NCBI GenBank assembly: GCA_002104935.1
Contig: MCGT01000015.1
Span: forward strand, 1 to 64,000
Length of the DNA stretch: 64,000 bases
Direction of reading: 5' to 3'
DNA from: Hesseltinella vesiculosa
Lineage: Eukaryota; Mucoromycota; Mucoromycetes; Mucorales; Cunninghamellaceae
Of the stretch, positions 1 through 11,236 are shown one piece after another; the stretch's first letter is position 1, and every line of letters begins with the position of its first letter. The position numbers were made by a program, and so were the translations under genes. Under the pieces are notes generated by a model. It worked only from the letters and a program-made list of their open reading frames with translations, did not search any database and was not told where the DNA came from.

Positions 1-600
1 TAGTTTTGTTGTTTTACTGCGCCTATTACCTCTTTGCTCTTCTTCTTCGCGTCGTTGTATTTTCCTTCTTTTCAAACTTTCCAAGTATATTCGCTGCTCC
101 TGTACGGTGTCCATATTCATCAGTAGAGGGTAAGATGAGGAATAGTAAAAATCGAAAAAGTACTAGCAGAGATGACAGGGATTGGGAAGTGGAAAAAAAA
201 GGTGAAAGAAGAGGAAAACGTGAAAAAAAAAAAAAAAAAACTAGAAAGGGGCGAGGCGTGGGTTGTGATTTTCACCTTTTTTTTTGTGCCCATGGGCTTT
301 TCCTCTGCATCTTTTTACGAGCGGTGGACACTGAACCTCGTTGATTATTTAGTTCGACCATCTGAAATTCATAGACGGTAGCAGCTCCCCTTCAGCTGCT
401 TCGCTATTTCTGTGTCTCCACCGAGCCTTCGCTAATCACGGTAAGCAAATCAGAGTCAGAATGTGGTTTCAAAAAAAAAAAAAAAAAAAGAATGTGGTTC
501 ATTTTGCACTGTGATGGCCAGTTAAAAGTCTAATAGGCTCACTCCCCTGAAATTGAAATATCGCACACGGCAGCAGATCGCCTGCTCATATGCTTATGGC
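1..600. other. no gene seen, homopolymer-rich DNA
   Basis: This stretch holds A and T runs (about 225-240, 470-490) and short low-complexity open frames rich in Lys/Arg or Phe. No family motif, convincing splice pattern or RNA gene is visible. The right part lies just beyond the 3' end of the Fanzor-like gene on the minus strand. By analogy with TnpB/Fanzor loci, a guide-RNA segment would be expected near there, but none can be recognised by eye. Confidence 0.5.
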
Positions 601-697
601 GATTAGGCTCCTCACATGGCCTCAGCCCGTGTTGGCGCGCGAAACCCCACCCTGAGTCTATCCCAGAGTTTGTCCAACACCTCTACTCCAGAATTGG

Positions 698-3600
698 TCA
701 GTTCCTGCAAAAGATACTGCCCAGAGATTCATGCGAAGTCGTCCCTCGGTGCTCGAACGTCAAACGCCCCCACCTTATGGCTCGACGTAATCGACTTTTA
801 CGCCTAAGAATCCAGAACATGTTGGCAGCGGCTGACACGTCTCGATCCCACACCATTTGGCAAGTGGTGCAGAACTTCAAGGCAAAGATCGACGACTGAT
901 CTTGCGTGCGCACGGGCGACAGTTGCCCACCACAGGTGCTGCAGTTCTAGTTTGGATAAGCAAATTAGATATGCCCACCACGCTCTTATTTTTTTTTTGG
1001 CCTTCTTACCTGGCTGGTCCAGAACTCGTTGGTGTGGGCAACCATGCACAACGCCTGGTGCTGTCGCTTGATCAAGTGCTATCTGATGTTGTTCGTTCTG
1101 CCCACTGCGTGCCCACGAAAATGTTGGGCATCTCGACCAACCATGGCATCACCGAACGAGATCAGTGGCAGGCCATCCACTGTTTGTTGGGAGCCGTGAT
1201 ATGGCAACTTGCTGGCTCGCATGCGGCTAGAGTATACATAAAAAGGAGCATGAGATAACGCAAATAGCCCATTTTTGTATTACGTTGGTTGCTGAGGGGG
1301 GTCGAGGTATTTTTGTTGGAGTGACACGAGATGGTGTTCCAAGGCTCCAATTTCGGTGTTAATGGCAGCTGTAGCTGTACCATGTCGATCTAGTGCATGG
1401 TTCATTTCTCGAGCAAATTGGTGCTGGCCTTCTTCGGGTCGAGTTTCAGGGTGCATACCAAGTGGCTGGTCCAAGGTTATGCGCTTCATCTGGTCCATCA
1501 ACTCATCATGTCGTTCGCTCAAGCGCCGAAGATTTTCCAAGCGTGATTTCGTCTTGCTATACTCATCCTTGATTTGCAACAAACGAGCATGCCATTTTCG
1601 TTGCATCTGTCGCTTTCGTTGCTTCCGATTTTTCCTTGTCTCACGCTTGTCTCGGCAACGTCGGGTGTACTTGCGAGATCCAGTGGTGATGATATTGGCA
1701 GCTGTGGCAATTGCTCGTTGTTTGCCTTTGACTAATTCGAAGTTGGAGATCGCATGGTCTGTGTTGTAAAAAGCAAAGGTTGACCCGGAGCATATGAGTT
1801 TGTGTCGCACAGTCTGCCGAATGGCAACGGGATCGGCGGTTTTGGTCATTGGCGTGTTCGTCTCAATGTCCGCCATTGTCTCGTAGGCATGCATTTGCTC
1901 AGGCACCGATGGCAGGGCCTGGATCTTGCGACGATTCAGATCTCGTTGAATTGGTGACTCCTTGCTGGTGGTGCAATACTCTTTCATCGACATTCGGCGT
2001 ACCGCATGAGGTTCATGGCCTTGTCCAAAGGAGGTGGTCATTACTGCGCGCCGTCCAGGATCAATACCACAGAGAGTGAAGCCAGCAACGTCTTGGTTGG
2101 CCAGGTCGGGTGTGTGAATGGCAGGTGGATCAGGACCATGAGGTAGGCGGGCAAAGACAATCCGTTCGCATCACACCAGAAAAAAAATGGCCACGAATCC
2201 ATGCCCGGTGGAGTGATTCAAAACTAAAAAAAAAAAAAAAGGTTAGCGACCTAATGCTCGTTTTTTTCTTTCCACATTATCCCTCCTGCATCTATCCATG
2301 TACCTCGGGTATCCAAGCTTTTCAAAAGCAAACACTTGCCAAAAGACGTGTAACTTGGGCAAAAAGGGGGGCAATCTTGTCACTTGGTTGTTTGGTGATT
2401 GCCGAGAGCCTGTGAGTGATATGACGTTTTCAGGTGTGACGTCCACGAACCGAGGTTTGGATGAAGGAAGCGGCAAGAGTGTGAATGAGGGCACTTCGAC
2501 ATCGTTTTCATCATCATTAGTTGCACGGTAATGATCATATACGTCGAGTATTGTTCGTAAAATTGGTAGATGTCGGCCTGGGTCCGCACGCAGCGTCTCT
2601 TGGGTAATCATTGGTAACTGTGGAGGTTTCATCGCCCATAGATCGTTCAAAACAAGCACCGTAAGCGGCCTATGTCGTTCTGGTATTTCCACAGGTAAGG
2701 GTTCCATATTTCGGGTAACCATGGCAAAGTTTTGGTAGACGTAATCCTTGATGGTAGCAAGGCTTCTGGAAGGAGGTGCCTACAAAGAAATGAAAAAAAA
2801 AATATGGATGTCAGTCAAGTTTGGACAAGTCCCTTTTTTTTTCTATCTGCTTCCTACCTCACCGTCAACAGCAAAGCGAAATTTCACGAACTTCTTGATT
2901 CGGCCTTCAAAGTTCTCCGTAATGTGATTACGGTTTGCAGAAGCCTGAAGCTTACAGGCCATGGACAGCACGGTGATATGACCAGGGGTGTCATATGTGG
3001 CGACGTTGATCAAATCTTGGTTGAATTCATGCCAGTGAGTTAGAACAGGATCTGGCATACATTCATCGGACCGTTCCAGGAATGCATTCAAGTGACCATG
3101 TGTTAATTGAGTCATTAAGTAAAAGCCGTCCTGTGTAAACAAAAAAGGCTGGACTTGATCGGGGTGATGGGTGGCATTATCCAACAGGAAAAGTTGTAGC
3201 CGTGTCATTGTCCTACGCAGATAATCGGACTTGGCGCGAATGTTGGTGATCAGGACGTTGCGATAGGTTGGTCGGACAATGGCATCCAAGCTACGGATGC
3301 GAGTGTAATCTTCAGAGGCAGGCAAACGTGATGCCATGAATTGCTTCTTGCTTAAAGCTCTGAATGGGCAGGCAGGGTTGGACGATCGCGAGTGGCCAGG
3401 AAGACCGCAGGTTGGGCATGTTTCAGGCGGGTGTTGATTTCGTGCTGCCTCTCGCAGCTGCTCATCGCCAAGACGCTGAAGATCGTTGATCTCGTTCATC
3501 ATATCCCGATCAGAACTTGTTGTGGCCACGATTGCTATCAAAAATAAAAGGTAAATAGCATGCAAAAGCTGAAAAGAAGCTGCATTTACGATGTGATGGA

Positions 3601-3924
3601 GGGACATCAAATGGACATTGTCGAGATCGGCTTGTTTGATGATGAGGTGAGCCACAAGCCTCGCAAACACGTAATCCTAGTTATAAAAACGAAGTCAATA
3701 CCAATGCCGACGTTGTACTCTCATTGCATATTACCACTCCGGTGCTTCCGCACCCATGTTAGCAGGATCATGGCTTGCTGGCGTGTCAGTAGATGAGTTG
3801 TAGCGAAGCGGTCTTCATCACGTGTCATTTCAATCAGCTTTGCTGTTGGTACATTAATATGGATCAAAAACCAACATTGCATGATATTTTTGCTGGGTCC
3901 TAACGGTAGATGTTGTTGTTCCAT
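698..3924 (-). pseudogene. Fanzor-like RuvC nuclease gene A (decayed, multi-exon)
   Basis: Reading right to left, the pieces of a eukaryotic TnpB/Fanzor protein appear in order. An N-terminal part carries a zinc-knuckle-like CPTCGLPGH...CPF (about 3360-3420). RuvC-I is CGIDPGRRAV (about 2045-2070). A basic helical region follows (1300-2000), then FGDAMVGRDAQHFRGH (about 1120-1170), TNEFWTSQ (about 1012-1035), a four-Cys zinc ribbon CSTCGG...CTTC, and WDRDVSAAANM (about 820-850). The acidic triad would be D (GIDPG), E (NEFWTS) and D (DRDVS). Introns fit GT-AG at several joins; the one between TSQ and NCSTC splices cleanly. Two lesions are visible: an in-frame TAG at 1079-1081 and a one-base frame change near 2165, just before RuvC-I. 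Exon 1 near 3721-3924 is tentative. Known Fanzor proteins are RNA-guided DNA endonucleases. This copy is probably inactive unless the lesions are sequencing errors. Confidence 0.8.
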
Positions 3925-4045
3925 GAATACAATAATAAGGAATGATGAAAGAAAAACGAGAATAAGAGAGGAAAAAAAAGCGCGACGCCTTTTCCTTCCG
4001 CTGGTCCTGCATTATTTTGTTTTCTCCTTCAAACAACTTTGCTTG

Positions 4046-4237
4046 ATGTTACAAACCAACTACCCATCTGTTCGGCCGCATCTTCCTGGTATTTATGTAG
4101 GTGCAGAACACGTCAGAGATATGCTTGACAACCTTCACCATCTTCCTATCAAACAACAACGTTTTGTATTACGGTTGTTGATTGAAAATTTCCCCATGGA
4201 ACCCCTCGTTTGGATATTAGCCATAGAGCTATGGTAG
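4046..4237 (+). CDS. small hypothetical ORF (63 aa)
   Basis: This 63-codon frame runs from ATG at 4046 to TAG. It has natural-looking composition (YVGAEHVRDML, IKQQRFVLRLLIENFP) but no recognised domain. It could be one exon of a larger gene or a remnant; no clear splice partner was found. It lies upstream of Fanzor-like gene A on the opposite strand. The call rests on composition alone. Confidence 0.2.
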   Translation: MLQTNYPSVRPHLPGIYVGAEHVRDMLDNLHHLPIKQQRFVLRLLIENFPMEPLVWILAIELW

Positions 4238-4249
4238 CCGTAAAACATT

Positions 4250-5478
4250 GTCCAGCTCCGCCTTGGTCTTGCTGTGGTCCTTGGCATTCTACAGTTTCGC
4301 CTTAATGTGCCGTTGGATTTCAAGAATGGGGGAAAAATATTTTTTTGATCTAACGCTGTCGGCAAATAAATTTTTTTGGTCGGAAAACCAGACCTCAAAA
4401 AAAAAACCCCCCCCCTTTCTTTCTTCCTCAAGTCTGATGCTGAAGCACTAATGGGGGTTCTCCTCACTTGGCATGCTTGCATCCAGTAGGTTGGCTTTCT
4501 GCCGACTGGCCGTTCACGATACTCCAAACTTTGATCTTTGGGTCTATTGACACTAAAGCACGTGAAGGAGGTTTCCTGGAAGCTGTCCATAGGATTGTTT
4601 TGGTTCCAATGGATCTGATAAAGATAAGTCACCGTGTCAATATCAAAATGAAAGGACTAAACCAGGGTAAGATCAAACCCGCCTTGGTTAGCTGCTCTAC
4701 AAAAACTGGGCAATCCTATGGAGGAGCTAGTGGGGAGATGCTTGCGTCCTGTAGGTTGGCTTTTAACCGATTGATTGTTATGCATACCCAAGCCTCTGAT
4801 GCAATGTCATCGAAACCAGCGCTGCTGCCGACTGTTCCATTCGTTTCGTTCCTTTCTTCTCCCTTCTCTAAAAAAGCGTCGAATTCATTTTTATTCTCTA
4901 TGTATTGCAAACCGGATGATGCTTAACATCTATGACCAAGCCTTTCCATTCAACCTATTTCTTGCATAAAAAAAGAAGCAAAAGACGTGCTATAATATCA
5001 TTCCCCCTTCTGTCCACAACCATCGTATAAAAAGACTGGGAGATACCATTCCAATTTTCAGATGTGCAACCGACTCGTTTTGGGCTTGGACTGTTTCGAT
5101 CAACGTCTTTGCCTCGGCTCCAGAGGCAGAAAAATACATACACTGTAACACGAAAAAACTAGCCCACGCTTGTAAAACAATTTGATTTACAGTATGATGG
5201 TTCAAAAGATCGCTATTTTTTTGACATTGTGTCCAGAACCGAAAGCACCTTGCTGCATTTGAACAAGAATCATTGCCCATTGAAACTCTACTGTTCCGCA
5301 GAGTCTAAATCCCAAAAAAGAAACTTTCTCCTCTGCCTCCTGTGTCCAGAAAAACTTCCAACCAATCAGTGTTGTTCAATTCTAATCCCTCACCTTTTTC
5401 TTTCTTTTTTGCGCCTTTTTCTTGGTTCCCTTTTTTTTCCCTCGTCCCATTCCTTTTGTTAATCACTTTCTTTTTAAA
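4250..5478. other. intergenic, no firm gene
   Basis: No convincing gene. Two short passages near 4461-4510 and 4733-4775 share a diverged direct repeat (ATGCTTGC.TCC.GTAGGTTGGC). On the minus strand, 4955-5280 has coding-like composition in two overlapping frames with a possible intron, but no motif supports a product. The last 100 bases are pyrimidine-rich and form a plausible promoter/5' UTR for the membrane-protein gene starting at 5479. Confidence 0.4.
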
Positions 5479-6651
5479 ATGGGCGCAAGGGTATTCTGGT
5501 TAGGTACCTTTCGAGTCTTATTATTGATCTTGAGCTCAGCAACATTGGCATGCCACATTGGTAAACATGGAAACACGTCCCCCCTTTATTTCATCTAGTG
5601 CCCCTGAACCTTACACATTTCTTGATTTATTTTATCGTAGCTCAAATCATCTTGCTTGGCGATACTTCTTGGGTAGCCGATAAAAACATACCAGTAAGCT
5701 TCCACATCATGTAAAAAACACATGCATGCATTGACACCGTCTACAGTATTTTTTGTATTTTATTGGCCCCGGGATTTCGGTGATCAGCTCCCTGGCTCTG
5801 GTCGCCTTGGTGTGTTTCAACGTGCCTACCATTCGTGGTGACCGGGTGCTTGCCCTACTTAATGCTGCTTTGATGATTGCTGTGGTCATCGCCAGCACAT
5901 TGCTCACTCAGTACGTACCCTGGACACCTGGTCAAACCTACACCCTCAGCTCCAAAGGTTTCCAACCGCACTGCCCCACCGCGAATCCCCTTGCTAAAAA
6001 TCGATGCTGTAAGAATCTCTTTTCGCAATACTTCATTTCTCAACCTTGCTTTTCTCTTTCCGCACAGGGTTATCGAACGGCATGTGGCTGGGTTCGATTG
6101 TGGTTGCCGCGTTTTGGCTGATCCACCTTTTGTTTGTATTTGTGCAACAGCGAAGTGATATCTTTGATGATGACGATTATGAAATGTACGACTATGAAGA
6201 TCATCGTGATATTGCCATGGCTGTCACATCCGAATCGCCTGTACCTTCCAACAAAATGCCTCCCATGCCACCTGCCCATCACGCCATGAGCCCCGCCGCT
6301 GCTGCCACGATGAACAACGGCTCACCCTATAATACCATCCTGCCTGACAGCTATGGCTACTATGAGCCCCACGACACTGTCGCTTACGATCAGCAACCCT
6401 ACGATGGTTACGATTACAATCATTATCCTGGCACACCCACTGGCGGCTATTATGGAGGACAGCAGGCTGTCGATCCTCACCAAACCTACAACGTCGTTGA
6501 CACATACGCCGCACCCCAACCTCCAACGGCCCATGCCGCTGGCACCATGACCCCGAGCTCCACCACCGGCTCCCACCCTGATGATTCCGCCTACTTCCCT
6601 CATTCACCTCACACTCCCATCAAAAACGTACCCCATACATACGATCATTAA
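5479..6651 (+). CDS. four-TM MARVEL-like membrane protein with Tyr/Pro-rich tail
   Basis: Exons 5479-5560, 5641-5693, 5747-6008 and 6068-6651 join to 326 codons with phase kept at every GT-AG junction. Hydrophobic segments occur near residues 5-25, 45-68, 75-100 and 137-158, followed by an acidic stretch (DIFDDDDYEMYDYED) and a cytosolic-looking tail rich in Pro, Tyr, Gly and His. The four-helix layout with a disordered C-terminus resembles fungal MARVEL-domain membrane proteins, some linked to eisosomes or the secretory route. That family call is by topology, not by a diagnostic motif. The start ATG was chosen because it opens the first hydrophobic segment and follows a purine-rich AAAA context. 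Other small tetraspan proteins remain possible. Confidence 0.6.
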
Positions 6652-6937
6652 CCACGCCTAATCCTTTAGACCCCGCCTTTCCCAGCATTGATTAAACAAA
6701 CTTCATTTCTTGGGTACTCTACCTTTTTTTTTTTTTTTTTTAGAAAAAAAAAAAGAATGAGCTCTGAATGTTAGCTCTCTCGGCAATTACATCTTTGTTA
6801 ACTTTTATTTCCCGTCCAAGTTAGAAAAAAAGAGAAGCTTTTTTATTCATTGCATGCATCCCCAAAAGGCAACGTGCTAATTTACACTCCACCCGTCAAT
6901 TGGCAAGGTTATTATCTTGCATGAACACAATGGTACA

Positions 6938-6946
6938 ATATAAAAG
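6938..6946 (+). promoter_or_regulatory. TATA-like box
   Basis: ATATAAAAG lies about 70 bp upstream of the ATG at 7013, at a usual distance for a fungal TATA element. The assignment is by sequence and spacing only. Confidence 0.4.
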
Positions 6947-7012
6947 CAGCCTCTATTCTTTTCGTATCTGACCTTGTCTTTTTTTTATATCTTTTATTTC
7001 TCTCTTGTAAGA

Positions 7013-8332
7013 ATGCAACCCCGCACCAGACCTAGGGAAGTGACGGTTCGAGAAAAGATTGAAGCGTTGCACCAGTTTTTGCTGCCATGGCCCGCCATTC
7101 CCGCCGAGGCTCTGGCCCTCAAGTACCTGTGCCAGTATTTTCTTGAAGAAAGAAATGACTTGCTCTTGGCAAAGTGGATCCGTCAAGACAAACACATGGA
7201 TTTGGACTCCCTCTTTGACAAGGCTCTGGCGATCCTGACCACCTTTAAAGAAAGAGACGCGGCTCTGACTGCTCTGTGGGGCCAGACCATTGCCAGAGAA
7301 AAACGCACCCAGCTATTGGCTGAATTCCAACATCCCTTCCAACGCTCCATTCTCCACGACCTCAACAAACTCCTGAAAAAAGCTAACCTGGCCTTTCCTT
7401 ATTACCAAGAACTCGACTCCTTCCAAACCGACATGCCCAGCCCAGCCAGCTACCAATTCTACCAAAGTGTCTTTGGCCGCCAAGCTCGACCTGGCAATGC
7501 CCAGATGTGGCCGACTTTCCTGGCAAAGTACCAGCAGCAGTTCGGCAACCTCGATTCAACCACCAAAGCCTGCCTGCAACGCTTGTGTCTGGGTCAGATG
7601 CATTGCACCGACGCCAGCGGCAAGGACGACATGTCCATTTTCAACTACATCACCTTGACAAGAGACTACGGATTTCCACTAAGACTCGACCAATTACCGC
7701 TACTTGCTGCTGGTTCAGCTGGCAACCCATCCAGCCACGCCAACGGCATGGTTGGCGACATGTTGACGTCTTCTTCCTTTTTACTTATGCAAACCACCCA
7801 GATGGTCTGGGATTTTATCCATGCTTTTGGTTCCAAGGAAACAATGATGCATGTCCAAGCCATCCATACCTGGTACCAGGGTACCAAATCGCCCGACGTG
7901 GAAGACCGAGCCAACCAATGGGCGGTGGCACTCAGCCAGGCCCACAAAGTGCAACAATGCCAGACCCAGCCCTCGTCTGGCCTAACCATCAACACTACCG
8001 CTTCACCACCCTCACCGCCGTATTCAGCCGCCCCTTTACTCCCCACCCATCACCAGTATGCTCTAGGCCTACCCGAGAAAGTCGACCTTGGTCGGCGCCA
8101 TGTCACTTGCCTTTACCAAAAATTCATGTCTCTTTGGCGTATGAACCAGTATGCTCGGGATATCTTCAAAGACGTCGATTTCCCTGGCCATGACAACATC
8201 ATCGACATGCAGCAATTCATACTGCCATTGGAACATGCCCATTATCTTTATATAATGCATGGTACGCCCTCAAAATGGCCCTTGCTTTGCCCCAAGGTCT
8301 ATCCTTTTCTTGAGCAGCTCTCGAAGCAGTAA
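7013..8332 (+). CDS. unrecognised 439-aa protein, single exon
   Basis: This is a long uninterrupted frame from ATG 7013 to TAA. The predicted protein is largely helical, with many Gln, Leu and Tyr residues, no signal peptide and no membrane segment. A less ordered Ser/Pro/Thr stretch lies around residues 320-350 (SPPSPPYSAAPLLP). I do not recognise a family. The TATA-like site upstream and well-balanced codon use support a real gene, and the absence of introns is unusual among its neighbours. It lies between the membrane-protein gene and the forkhead gene, all on the plus strand with separate promoters. A longer start (TTG upstream at 6974) is rejected because it would add a Phe/Tyr-rich leader from the pyrimidine-rich 5' UTR. 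Confidence 0.65.
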   Translation: MQPRTRPREVTVREKIEALHQFLLPWPAIPAEALALKYLCQYFLEERNDLLLAKWIRQDKHMDLDSLFDKALAILTTFKERDAALTALWGQTIAREKRTQLLAEFQHPFQRSILHDLNKLLKKANLAFPYYQELDSFQTDMPSPASYQFYQSVFGRQARPGNAQMWPTFLAKYQQQFGNLDSTTKACLQRLCLGQMHCTDASGKDDMSIFNYITLTRDYGFPLRLDQLPLLAAGSAGNPSSHANGMVGDMLTSSSFLLMQTTQMVWDFIHAFGSKETMMHVQAIHTWYQGTKSPDVEDRANQWAVALSQAHKVQQCQTQPSSGLTINTTASPPSPPYSAAPLLPTHHQYALGLPEKVDLGRRHVTCLYQKFMSLWRMNQYARDIFKDVDFPGHDNIIDMQQFILPLEHAHYLYIMHGTPSKWPLLCPKVYPFLEQLSKQ

Positions 8333-9009
8333 AAAAAAAAATAAATCGCCTCTGTGATGAAAAAAAAAGCGGTATTTTTCTTCAGTGCTGGGTATGCTGG
8401 CCATGTCTTTCATTTCTTTATTTCATTGGTGTGTCTGTTTCAATGATGTAGATTCATTTTTGCAATATCACACTCCTCAGTTTGGCTTGATAAAACAGAT
8501 CAGAATTGTCGGTCATTCATGGCGCAGCCTTTTTTTTTCTGACTCGCGCGCACAAAAATAATTTGACAGATCCTGCTAAAACAATGATTCACGGCTGAAA
8601 AATAAACCTGGCTTACTCCAAGCGACCTTGAAGCCTGCTATTACGGTTTTGGTTAGGGTCTCAAAGGTGAAAATGGTGTACCATAGGCTCAAGCAAAGGG
8701 AAAGAGATCGTGCTCCATGGTGTGGCCAGGTCATCCAATCAAAGTCATCACAAAAGAGTCAAAAGGACTGCTTTTCGCTTTCCGCTTGAAAACCTTTTTT
8801 TTTTTTTCCCTCACTTACCCCTTATTCCTTACTCTTTTTTTTTTTTTTCCTTGTCCTCAGCCTATTTATCATTAGTATAATTATACCATAAGCGCCTCGC
8901 CCTTTTGTTTTCTTTTCTACATTATATTATACATGGTAGTCTAACCAACACAAATTTACAATTTCCTTTTCGCCTCTTCTTTTTTTTTTTCTTTTAATTA
9001 AGAAAGCCA
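8333..9009. other. intergenic, promoter region of the forkhead gene
   Basis: A/T-rich DNA with several T tracts (8795-8850, 8980-8992) and no open frame of note. The pyrimidine-rich blocks just upstream of 9010 resemble the 5' regions of the other genes here. Confidence 0.5.
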
Positions 9010-11236
9010 ATGACTACGACCAGCCCAACCGCCACTCCCAGTCCTTCAACGATACCAACCACATCTGAAGACGACCCTATGCCACCTAGAGGGCCGGTCC
9101 CAGTTCAAGCGTACGCCAAGTTGGAAGGGGAAGATTTTTGCTATTACATCCGTACCCTGCAAGTAACACTGGGCCGCAAGGCCACCAAGCCCGACAATGT
9201 CGACATTCCTCTTGGCAACACCAAATCCGTCTCTCGTCAACATGCCCGCCTTTTCTATAACTTTGCCACCCAACGGTTTGAAATGATGGTCTTTGGCAAA
9301 AACGGAGCTTTTGTGAATGAACGTTTTATTGAGAGAGGAGTCACTGTGCCACTGGAGAACCGCACCAAAATCCAAATCGGCGAAGTTGCCTTTGTATTTC
9401 TCCTCCCTCGTCTCGACATGGACGACCTGTCGGCGCTGCCTCATCACCATTCCTTCCCTCGCCCAATCCAAACCCGTTCCTCCAGCGACGAAGATGACCC
9501 CGTCGGGCCAACCGCTACTGCCACTCCACGCCAGCTGGAAAAACATTGTCTCGACGATGAGCCCACCATGGACCCCACTGCTGCCACCTCGCCCCCCTCT
9601 TCCAAACACACCCCGTCCAAAGCCTCTTCTGAAAAGGGCCGTCCCAAAAAAGACAAGGACGACAAGGACGATCGTATCTATGGCAACAAAAACGATAAAC
9701 CGCCTTATTCTTACGCCTCTTTGATTGCCCAGGCCATTTGCTCCTGTTCCGAGAAGAAAATGACGCTCAGTGGAATATATTCCTTTATCACGACAAACTT
9801 TCCATATTACCAGATGACCCAGAATGGCTGGCAGGTAAGAAAAAAAAATCAGAAACCGCCTGGCAAAGCTCAACTTCCTTTGTTATATGACTGAATATTA
9901 TATGACTGAATAGAATTCCATCCGACACAACCTATCGCTCAACAAGGCTTTTATCAAGGTGCCAAGGAACGACAACGAGCCAGGCAAAGGTGCTTTCTGG
10001 GCCATTGATCCTGGTGCGGAAGCCCAATTTCTCAACGGTATCTATCGACGCAACAAGCGTGCAGGCCCTCCCAACAAAGGCTCCGATCCCTCCACCCCAA
10101 CGGACCCACCAAAGAAACGAGTGAAAAAGGAGGATGAGCCTACCCACGCCAGCCTTGCATCAGACATGCCCGAGGAGGACCACATTGACCCCGATTCTAC
10201 GATAACCACAGCGACCACCGACAATGCCTCTTTATCTGACCAGAGCAAGGATACACCGTCTTCATCTACCTCGGCGGCTACACCTATGGAGGACGTCCAA
10301 CCTTCACCTATGCGCCGTGTCTCGGACGTTCGTTCCACTCCACCACTCTCATCTTCACCAAATACCAGCCCCACATCTGCATCGACATCTCAACCAGCAT
10401 CCTCAACTCTATCCCCAGCTCCTTCCTCACCCTCCATATCCTCCCCACCTTTATCCAAAGCGCCTACCGCCCCATCCATCTCTCCCGCTAACGTGTCCAC
10501 CGTCGACAAAAAGGACGACATTGCCACACCTGTCCTATCACCCTCGTCCGCTGCCACTGCAGCGCTCTCCTCCACCACACCTTCGGTTGACACACCGTCC
10601 CCACCTGCCAGCCATCCAGCCCCTTCATCCTTCTCCACTCCATCTGATACCGTCGAAACGGAGCAAGTGCCTGCTCCTCTTCCAGACCCAGCAGTCTCCG
10701 CGCCAGCCTCACCACTTACACAAAAGGCGTCCACGGTGCCTTCTGTCGTAACTCCAGCGGCTCCGGTTCTAACCACGGTCGCATTCCCAGCGAAGGAAGA
10801 TGTTTCGGCACCATCAACAACCCCCAGCGATTGCTCATCAGCACCCACACAAGCTGCTGCTGCTGCTGCTGCTGCTGTTGCTACCGCTGGTAAACCGCCA
10901 GCCATGACCCAAGCTCAGTTGCAGCTGCATCTGCAAAACACCATTCGCCAACACTTGCTGGACCCTATTCGCCATCCACTGCCGCCTTCTATTGCCCAGC
11001 TGCTGCCCCAGGCAATCGCCCAACTGCCACCTACCCTGCAAAATCAATTATCCACCACGCTGCAAAACGCCATGCGTGCACATGAGCTGCACAAAAAACA
11101 GCAAGCTTCCACCGCGTCTGCCGCCACTGCGCCCACCACCACCTCTGCAGACACCGAAGCGGCAAAATCATCTGCCACATCTACCACCGCCACCACTCCT
11201 TCCACAGTCACCACCTCGCCCAAACTTTCGAATTGA
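9010..11236 (+). CDS. FHA + forkhead transcription factor, Fhl1 type
   Basis: Exons 9010-9834 and 9914-11236 give 715 aa; the intron falls inside the forkhead domain between NGWQ and [13 protein letters not shown]. An FHA domain spans about residues 35-130 ([16 protein letters not shown], then SRQHARL and GKNGAFVNE). The forkhead follows at about 235-315 ([14 protein letters not shown] ... [21 protein letters not shown]). The order FHA then forkhead is that of yeast Fhl1 and its relatives, which bind DNA in the nucleus and, in yeast, control ribosomal protein genes. That role is inferred here. The C-terminal half is a long Ser/Pro/Thr-rich disordered region with a run of nine Ala near 10855-10880, followed by a Gln/His-rich helical piece (about 10900-11060). 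Both key domains look intact. Fkh1/2-type factors share this architecture, so Fhl1 versus Fkh is not settled. Confidence 0.85.

Noticed and set aside
10390..10905. Minus-strand Ala/Gly/Val-rich frame of 171 aa
   Set aside because: It is the antisense shadow of the Ser/Pro/Ala-rich coding region of the forkhead gene.
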